20,672 nt of DNA from CAYUST01 sp041908765 (lineage in GTDB: Bacteria; Patescibacteriota; Gracilibacteria; Absconditabacterales; Absconditicoccaceae), in the NCBI GenBank assembly GCA_041908765.1, contig JAYREU010000024.1, positions 1-20,672 on the forward strand, read 5' to 3'. Both the position numbers and the translations under genes were made by a program. Numbering within the stretch: position 1 is the stretch's first letter; each line of letters begins with the position of its first letter. Below the pieces are notes generated by a model that was not told the DNA's origin, searched no databases, and saw only the letters and a list, made by a program, of their open reading frames with translations. This document shows, piece after piece, positions 14,670 through 20,672 of the stretch.

Positions 14670-16400
14670 GAATCCACTCTGCAACTCTACCATCTTATAA
14701 TACTCTCCCTGCAAAGCGACGAGTTCATTGTGTGTTCCTCTTTCGATTACTTTGCCCTCATCGATATAAATAATATCATCAGCATTCTTCACTGTCTGCA
14801 ATCTATGGGCAACAATCAATACGGTCTTTCCTTCAAACAAATTATTAAGTGCTATCGTCACTTGTTCTTCGTTGTAACTATCGAGCGCAGAGGTTGGCTC
14901 ATCTAGTAGGATGATATTCGGATTCTTGAGCATAATCTTGGCAATCGCTAGGCGTTGTTTCTGTCCACCACTCAGTCTCACTCCACGTTCACCAATCTCT
15001 GTATTTATTCAGTCTGTAAGCTCGTATATTCGTTCACACTTAGCAAGTTTGATGACTGCATCCATCTTTTCTTCGCTTATGGAGGTATTTGACCCATACG
15101 CTAAATTTTCCCTAATCGTCCCATCAAACACACTCGGATCTTGGGTCAGATAGCCGACATGACGATAATACGAAAGCAAATGGACTTCAGACAACGACTG
15201 TCCATCGATCAAGATGGTGCCGTCTGTAGGTTGCAGATAGCCTGCTATCAATTTGATCAAGGTACTCTTGCCACCTCACGAAGGTCCTACAAGTGCTGTT
15301 TTTTTCTTACCAGGCAAAGTGATATCCAATGCAGCAATCTGGCTCTTTCAGGTGCTATACCCAAACGTCAAACCATCGAGGACAATATCACCATGTTTGA
15401 ATTGAAAATTTGGTCAGCTATTCAGATTTTTGGCATAGGTAAATTTATCAAACGTATCTCGCAATTTTTCAATGTGGACTAAGTGGTCAGAGATTTTTCT
15501 CCCTATCAAAGTAAAATCTGTCACCATACTCACCAATATTCATGTCAGGGTAAGCATCAATACGAAATCAGCAAGCGTTGCAGTAGTGGCGAATATACCA
15601 TACCCAATCACTCAGATCAAAAAGGCTCTAAACACATTTATGAAAAAAAGTGACCCATCATATCCCACTGCCTGTCGAAACTTCTCTTTGTATCTGAATT
15701 GCAACGCCTCATTAGCATACGCTTTATATTTCTCAATCTCAGACTGAACTCTATTATTCTGCAATATTTCCACTTTGGACATGACTTGTCTGACTAAATT
15801 TCTTTCAATTTCTATGTTTACGTTCTTTATATTTCTTCTTCGAAAACCAGATTTAGGTGCGAAGATACTGATCCACCAAAAAATAAAAATAAGTACTACT
15901 ATGACTTCCAGGAAAAAAACTTGTGACTTACTCGCAATAACGATCAAGGAAATCAGAATAGTGAAAATTACTTTCAGATAATCCCAAAATACTTCTGCCA
16001 ACATAGCAGACCGTGCAAAGATACCTCATTTGAGAATACCTATTATTCTTCACGTACCTATTTTTTCAGTCACGGTACTTTCTGCGTGAAAAAAATTGGT
16101 TATAGATTTGCTATATATCTGCACCTCTGCGTCTCTTGCAGCGTTGAAAAAAAACTTCCTGTCCGACAACCTAATACACAACCACGTTATCGCTGTCGCA
16201 CACAAGATACCAATCCACCAAAAGAACGTGTTCATATCCTTAGTTTCCAAAGCTCTAGTCATCTGTTGGAAATACCGTGCATAGGATATCGCATGTAATG
16301 CTCCAAGCAAAGCAATGATACCACATGCTATGAAGTTCTTGGGTTTGGGTCGTACGGGTGCAAAAAATCTTTTCAGGAGCTCTCGCTTGGTCATCCTCAT
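14667..16400 (-). CDS. ABC exporter-type half transporter (membrane and ATPase domains fused)
   Basis: The frame is continuous for 577 residues in code 25 (ATG 16400, or ATG 16394; TAG 14667-14669). Residues 1 to about 310 carry hydrophobic segments of an exporter membrane domain (for example NFIACGIIALLGALHAI and VFFLEVIVVLIFIFWWISIF). The ATPase domain has Walker A GPSGGGKST (about 369-377, one glycine encoded by TGA), Q-loop LTQDPSVFDGTIRENLAYG, signature LSGGQKQR (about 476-483), Walker B IILLDEP, D-loop SALD and the H-loop AHR. Such proteins dimerise and export lipids, peptides or drugs; the substrate cannot be told. It starts 28 bases after the amidase-SpoIID stop in the same direction, so the two are probably co-transcribed. 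Confidence 0.93.
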
Positions 16401-16427
16401 CTCTTCTAATAAAAATACGTAGTCTCC

Positions 16428-18602
16428 TTATTTACTAAACGTGATCCCTGGATAATAATACTGCAAAATCTGTTTGTAGGGGACGCCTTTGAGAGCGAGT
16501 TTTTGTGCTCATTTGCCACTCAATCACACGCCATGTCCTTCGAAATCAGCTCAGGCACATGTATCTACATCCACCACGGAAGTCAACCAAGGTGTATCCG
16601 TCCGTCAGAATTTCTCAAGTCCAGATCGGGTAAATCCTGCCGAACAATGGAAATACGGCAAAATAGGCAAATACCCACGATAGGTAATGAACTCGTCTTG
16701 CGTCTTCTGTACTACTTCTTGTCGCAAGTGACCATAGTCTTCTCGTGCTGCACCGACATACTTTTGGAAGATTCTTGGATCATCTACCGCACTGTATGAA
16801 GCTCATGCTGGGATACTTGGATGCGGGTTCTTGCCGGTCATATAAAACAATGCATACCCTTTGACCAAGAGCGCCATCGCTGTGAGTTTTTCTCTATGTT
16901 GTGCCTCACTCGTTTCCCCGATACCTGCCATATAGTCATCGAAAGGAAGTGTATTGACGACAATATATCTGTCTATCATCCCATAGTCGAGATGCTTGTA
17001 GGTGCCTTTCTCGATCGTAATACTTCCTCTGAAGCGGTTTTGTGCGCCACCGCCGCCAGTCCTTTCGTAGTTGCTGATCTCAATCGGCTCACGGCTACTC
17101 AACGTGATGGACTTTGTAGGATATTTTTTGAGGTCAATGAAAGCAAAAAGTTGATCATTGGTTTTGTCTTCGACCACATTGATGAATCATGCATCGGTGA
17201 TATTTTGTCCATCTATGATGACGTTACATCCCGCAGTACACGCCATCTCCCATGTGTCAAACTCCACGGTGAGATCATACAGCAAGACAGAAATATCTCC
17301 TTGCATCAGTGATTTTGCTTGCTCAGTAGTAATATGCTCTGCAACTTTTTCAAGATTTTTCTCGAAGCTTGGACGACTGAACGTGCGGATGTATTCTGCT
17401 TTTCTTTCGATCAACAAACCTTTGATATCATCTTGCCAGACCATGGGAATATCTAACAGATAATGCGTAGTTCCAGCAGAGACTACCACATATTTGACAC
17501 CACTACTCTTGTCATGATCACGTTGCACGTGCATGGTCACTCCTCCGGGTCTGGATGTGCACTCATCGATAATAATATGTTGATCAGCACTCACGCAATT
17601 CACCTCACCTGCGATAGGCATATCAATATCTATCCAGCCCGCATCACGATCAAAATAGGCAGTTGTATCCACCGTCAATGTTTTGAGATTACTCAAGTTG
17701 AGTTTGCCTGCTTGTTTGAAATAGGTAAGCAAGGCTGCTACCTCGCCTTTGATCTTGGGGATCTGTTTATAGACATTATCTCAGGGACAAGCCGTATTTT
17801 TGGTGTCTTGATGTCACACGATACTATCATGATTTCCCACTAAGATATAGGGATCATAGTCTACAGCCGTGAAATACGGTTGATTCTTGTAGGGATCAAT
17901 ATCATACTTCCGTGCCAAGACCGTCAACAAGCGAGTCAAACTACGCATCATCGCAGGTGTAGGTTCCTCCACATCAAAATTTCCCATCAAAGCAATACCC
18001 ACCGTAGCATTATTGTTGTAGTCTGCATGCGCAGCTATCACGCCATCACCACCTGCCCTACCTTCATACACGACCCCAAACGGATCTATCAAAAAATTGT
18101 ATCAGATATCACCTCGTCCATGCTGATGTGCATGGTATTTATAAATATCGTACACGCCACTCAGTGCTTCCTCAGGTGTGGTATACTTTTGACTACCGGC
18201 AGTATGATGGATGATGAGTTTGGTTTTTTTGTGCTTGATACCTTGCGCCCATCGTAGGTCGTGCCCGTCTTCTGCGAGAATCTCTTCATCTACGTTTCGA
18301 TCATCGGGGTAGTTTGCCAAAAAGAATGCTTTTCTTTTTTCTTTGAGTTCATTCGAGACCTTTCTGGCTGCGAACTTACCTCCTCTGTCGACACCAATTC
18401 CCTCAAGCCGTGCTTTGAAGTTTTCGTTATCTGCTATCGCCCAATCATAAAAACCGCTATCAGCTCGTTTCCAACTCTCATTAGCACCTCGCTCTGCACG
18501 CGTCACGATATCTATCCCCGGCAATTCCCATGCTCTCGCATCTACGAAATTGAGGAATCCTATATGCAAACTCACTATTGCCACCCATAAGATCTTTTTC
18601 AT
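16428..18602 (-). CDS. Secreted N-acetylmuramoyl-L-alanine amidase fused to a SpoIID-like domain
   Basis: The protein has 724 residues in code 25 (TAA 16428-16430). I chose ATG 18602 because it begins a signal peptide (MKKILWVAIVSLHIGFLNFVDARA); the open frame upstream of it is non-coding repeat. An amidase_2/PGRP domain spans about 115-280: KLIIHHTAG (zinc ligand H122 or H123), GYNFLIDPFGVVYEGRAGG, VGIALMGNFD, and HQDTKNTACPGD (H264, C272). After a linker, a SpoIID-type domain spans about 520-720: YIVVNTLPFDDYMAGI, EKLTAMALLVKGYALFY, FHCSAGFTRSG and EGHGVGLSGKGAQKLALKG, then QILQYYYPGI. The first activity cuts the peptide off muramic acid; SpoIID proteins cleave denuded glycan strands. Both steps in one protein suggest stepwise wall degradation. 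Several glycines, including one in GHGVG, are TGA-encoded. Confidence 0.92.
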
Positions 18603-18638
18603 ACGATGTTGATACGGTAAAGTTATTTTTGTAGGGCA

Positions 18639-18666
18639 ATAATAGCGAAAGATAGACTGATTGCAA
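18639..18666 (-). promoter_or_regulatory. Promoter for amidase-SpoIID and ABC exporter
   Basis: On the minus strand -35 TTGCAA (18666-18661) and -10 TATTAT (18644-18639) are separated by 16 bases. The start would be near 18632, about 30 bases before the ATG at 18602. Confidence 0.5.
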
Positions 18667-18681
18667 GCCACTGGCTTTGTG

Positions 18682-18710
18682 TTGGCATTTACAGTAAAAA
18701 GGAGTATAAG
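18682..18710 (+). promoter_or_regulatory. Promoter for the dnaE-like gene
   Basis: A -35 TTGGCA (18682-18687) and -10 TATAAG (18705-18710) are separated by 17 bases. Transcription from near 18717 would place the palindromic repeat 18721-18775 in the 5' leader of the dnaE-like gene. Confidence 0.5.
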
Positions 18711-18720
18711 TTGCGGACTT

Positions 18721-18775
18721 AGAATCCAGACTCCAGAATCTAGAATCAGGAGTCTAGAGTCTAGAGTCTCTATAT
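18721..18775 (+). repeat. Palindromic TCTAGA/GGAGTCT repeat in the dnaE leader
   Basis: AGACTCC (18728-18734) can pair with GGAGTCT further right, with the self-complementary TCTAGA between, and TCTAGAGTC is then repeated in tandem. It belongs to the family seen at 1216-1292, 4474-4507 and 14628-14669 but here sits before a gene rather than after one, so it could form a hairpin in the leader. Confidence 0.5.
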
Positions 18776-18788
18776 CTCCTTCCCCCTC

Positions 18789-19727
18789 ATGTCCTTCGTC
18801 CATCTCCAAGTCCATAGCCACTACTCGCTCCTCGAGGCGATTGGCTCACCCGCACATCTTGCCAAACAAGCCCATGCCCTCGGTATGGATACGTTGGCGT
18901 TGACCGATTACAACGGACTCTATGGTGCTATCGAGTTTATCAAAGCATGCAAAAAGGAAAATATCACACCACTCATCGGTGTAGAACTCGGACTCGTCCA
19001 CGATAGAACCAACAAACCCAAAGGCGAACAAGCAGGCACGATCGTGCTCCTCGCCTCCTCACTCACGGGTTACCAACATCTCCTCAAACTCGTCTCAGAA
19101 GCGCATCTCACGGGTTTCCATGGCATGCCGAGGATAGATTTTTCGTTACTCACGCAGTGGGGCGAATGACTCATTTGCTTACTCGGCGGACCAGATTCCT
19201 GGATCTGAAAACAACTTGCTCTCGGTGAGCCGCAGGATAAAATTCACGAACAAATCAGCTATCTCCAACAACTCGTTGGACAAGACAACGTCCTCCTCAC
19301 CTATCTCGTCCAATCCTACAACGATATACGCGGACTCCAAGCGCTCAACACTACTCTTCTCGATTTTGCACAAGCACGATCTCTCCAGATTCTCCCCGTC
19401 TCCAACGTACACTACGTCCACGCTGATGACAAAGATATCTACGAAGTAGCACTCGCCATCAAAGATGGTAAACGTATGTTCGATGCAGACAGAAGAACCA
19501 AACCCTGACAACGACATCTCATGAGCGAAGCAGAGATCAAAACTATCCTCCTCTCGCACGGCATAGACGAAACTCGTGCAACCGAGCTTTGCGATGCTAC
19601 CACCACCCTCGCCTCTCGCATCGATCTCGATATCCCGCTCGGCAAAGCACTCTTCCCTTCCTACGAACCCGATGCAGAAATGCATGCCTTGTATGATAAG
19701 TGGAAGGAGAAATTGGTGGTGGGGTAG
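18789..19727 (+). CDS. dnaE: PHP-domain fragment of DNA polymerase III alpha subunit
   Basis: The protein has 312 residues in code 25 (ATG 18789, TAG 19725-19727), with TGA=Gly near 19167, 19207 and 19507. It matches the N-terminal PHP domain of bacterial replicative polymerase: FVHLQVHSHYSLLEAIGSP, DTLALTDYNGLYGAIEF, PLIGVELG, PRIDFSLL, LPVSNVHYVHADDKDIYEVA and LASRIDLDIPLGKALFP. Full DnaE has about 1,100 or more residues; here the protein stops at the PHP-palm junction (MHALYDKWKEKLVVG) and I find no palm or finger motifs downstream in any frame. It may be a truncated duplicate, a split gene whose remainder lies elsewhere, or a stand-alone PHP protein. It has a plausible promoter, and base composition turns AT-rich immediately after its stop. 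Confidence 0.88.
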
Positions 19728-19864
19728 AAATTATTCCAATAAATATTTTACAATACTTTTGAGTTGGCAATAGGTAGTTTAAGTGGAAATTCAATCTAAA
19801 CATAATAAGCTTGTAATGAAATAGATAAAATATAAAAACATGTCAATACTATTTGCATTATGCG

Positions 19865-20170
19865 ATGGACTGAGAAAGAAATCTAAAAGACTTATTCATT
19901 TGATTAACATCTTTGTTTGTTGGCACTTCTTTTTCGTATTGGATTTCTGATTTCTTAATTGATTTCTGATATGTCAGTCAAAACCTTGCTATAATCCTTT
20001 TCACTATATTTTGATTTATATTAGTTCCCGTAACATTTTGGATAGTAGAAGGACAAATTAAGCGCATTGCAGAGACCTCGAACCAAACAACATTAGTTAT
20101 TATAATCATTCTTGTAGTAATGTTTGGGTGCATTACTTTAGCTACACTAATCGCATGAAAAATACATTAG
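19865..20170 (+). CDS. Small multi-span membrane protein
   Basis: The protein has 101 residues (ATG 19865, TAG 20168-20170), with TGA=Gly at four positions. It has three likely membrane segments: about LFIGLTSLFVGTSFSYWI, LAIILFTIFGFILVPVTFWI and TTLVIIIILVVMFGCITLATLIAG, with the polar EGQIKRIAETSNQ loop between the last two. The frame is open only from about 19826, and ATG 19865 is the first good start. Its 3' end overlaps the next gene by 16 bases, so the two are probably translated together. No family was recognised. It is much more AT-rich than the dnaE fragment before it. Confidence 0.7.
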
Positions 20171-20672
20171 TAAAAGAACCTTTGTTTTGGTTGCTTATTA
20201 TTGCCATTATTTTTGCTTCAATAATGAGCTATATTGCAACGAACAAAAAAAAAGGTCAAGAGGAAAATAACACGCAACAAAACACTAGCCATATAGTTAC
20301 TTGAACAGATGGAGAAAAAACTAAATATATTGATTGAGTGGAGTTGACAGAAAATCAACTTTTTGTAGATAAGAATTGTGATTACGATGGTCTTGCCTGA
20401 TATAAATTAATTGATATATTTAGTTGAGACTTTGCAACGCCAGAGATGGCTGACTATATGAATTACACAAAAAGCTTTATTATATCTTGATATATAGAAG
20501 ATGCTTTCCTATGCATAATTTCAGACATTAGATCAGATTATAAAAAACCTTTTTCTTATAAATACAGTACATTCATTTGGTTTTGAAATGAGGAAAATGC
20601 TGGGCATATTAATGTTGGGTATAATAAAGATAAAAAGCTTGTTTATGATAATAGTACAGATAAAAATTCTCC
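20155..20672 (+). CDS. Membrane-anchored exported protein (cut by window edge)
   Basis: At least 172 residues are visible (ATG 20155, open to the window end), with TGA=Gly at seven or so positions. An N-terminal anchor spans about residues 10-29 (FWLLIIAIIFASIMSYIATN), followed by a K/E/N/Q-rich linker and a predicted extracellular domain rich in Y, D and N (KNCDYDGLAGYKLIDIFSG, DYMNYTKSFIISGYIEDAF, FIWFGNEENAGHINVGYN). It overlaps the upstream membrane-protein gene by 16 bases. I do not recognise the fold. With standard code this region would look empty. Confidence 0.75.

Noticed and set aside
1..20672. CRISPR array, rRNA or tRNA genes, insertion sequence transposase
   Set aside because: Reading both strands showed no regularly spaced direct repeats, no rRNA-like blocks, no complete tRNA cloverleaf and no transposase motifs. 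A tRNAscan and CRISPR search would settle this.

Overview
The window reads correctly only if UGA is translated as glycine (genetic code 25). Almost every gene is interrupted by in-frame TGA at positions where its family has glycine, such as the nucleotide-binding loop of CTP synthase, the Walker A loop of an ABC transporter and the GS...RG motif of a MntA-type nucleotidyltransferase. All recognisable genes end in TAA or TAG and none ends in TGA. This points to a Patescibacteria/CPR bacterium of the Gracilibacteria (BD1-5) or Absconditabacteria (SR1) lineage, both known for UGA=Gly. I cannot choose between the two from sequence alone.

Layout. Positions 1-1222 (+) hold the end of an unknown gene and two overlapping genes for membrane-anchored proteins, the first resembling a degenerate von Willebrand A domain. 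1385-3922 (-) is one large conjugation/VirD4-like ATPase gene with a C-terminal S1 RNA-binding domain. 3923-4502 is a repeat- and terminator-rich gap with two doubtful small ORFs. 4503-8908 (-) is a co-directional block: a PcfJ-like protein, then an MntA/HepT toxin-antitoxin pair with its own promoter, then methionyl-tRNA synthetase starting one base after hepT. 9026-9758 (-) carries thioredoxin and a small unknown gene. 9944-12341 (+) carries an AbiEi-like winged-helix protein and pyrG, which has a one-base frameshift. 12334-13695 (-) is an unknown protein with a possible nuclease-like core, and 13950-14543 (-) is an unknown protein with a degenerate P-loop. 14667-18602 (-) is a two-gene unit: a fused amidase/SpoIID cell-wall enzyme and an ABC exporter. 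18789-19727 (+) encodes only the PHP domain of the replicative DNA polymerase. 19865-20672 (+) is an AT-rich pair of overlapping genes for membrane proteins, the second cut by the window edge.

The genes do not form one pathway. They mix housekeeping (metG, pyrG, trxA, a dnaE fragment), envelope functions (amidase-SpoIID, ABC exporter, small membrane proteins) and mobile or defence-type functions (VirD4-like ATPase, PcfJ, MntA/HepT, AbiEi-like). Intergenic spaces carry at least two recurring families of short palindromic repeats, often side by side at gene ends. The most notable points are the S1-tailed VirD4-like ATPase, the toxin-antitoxin pair joined to metG, the pyrG frameshift and the PHP-only dnaE. 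No rRNA, tRNA or CRISPR array was recognised.
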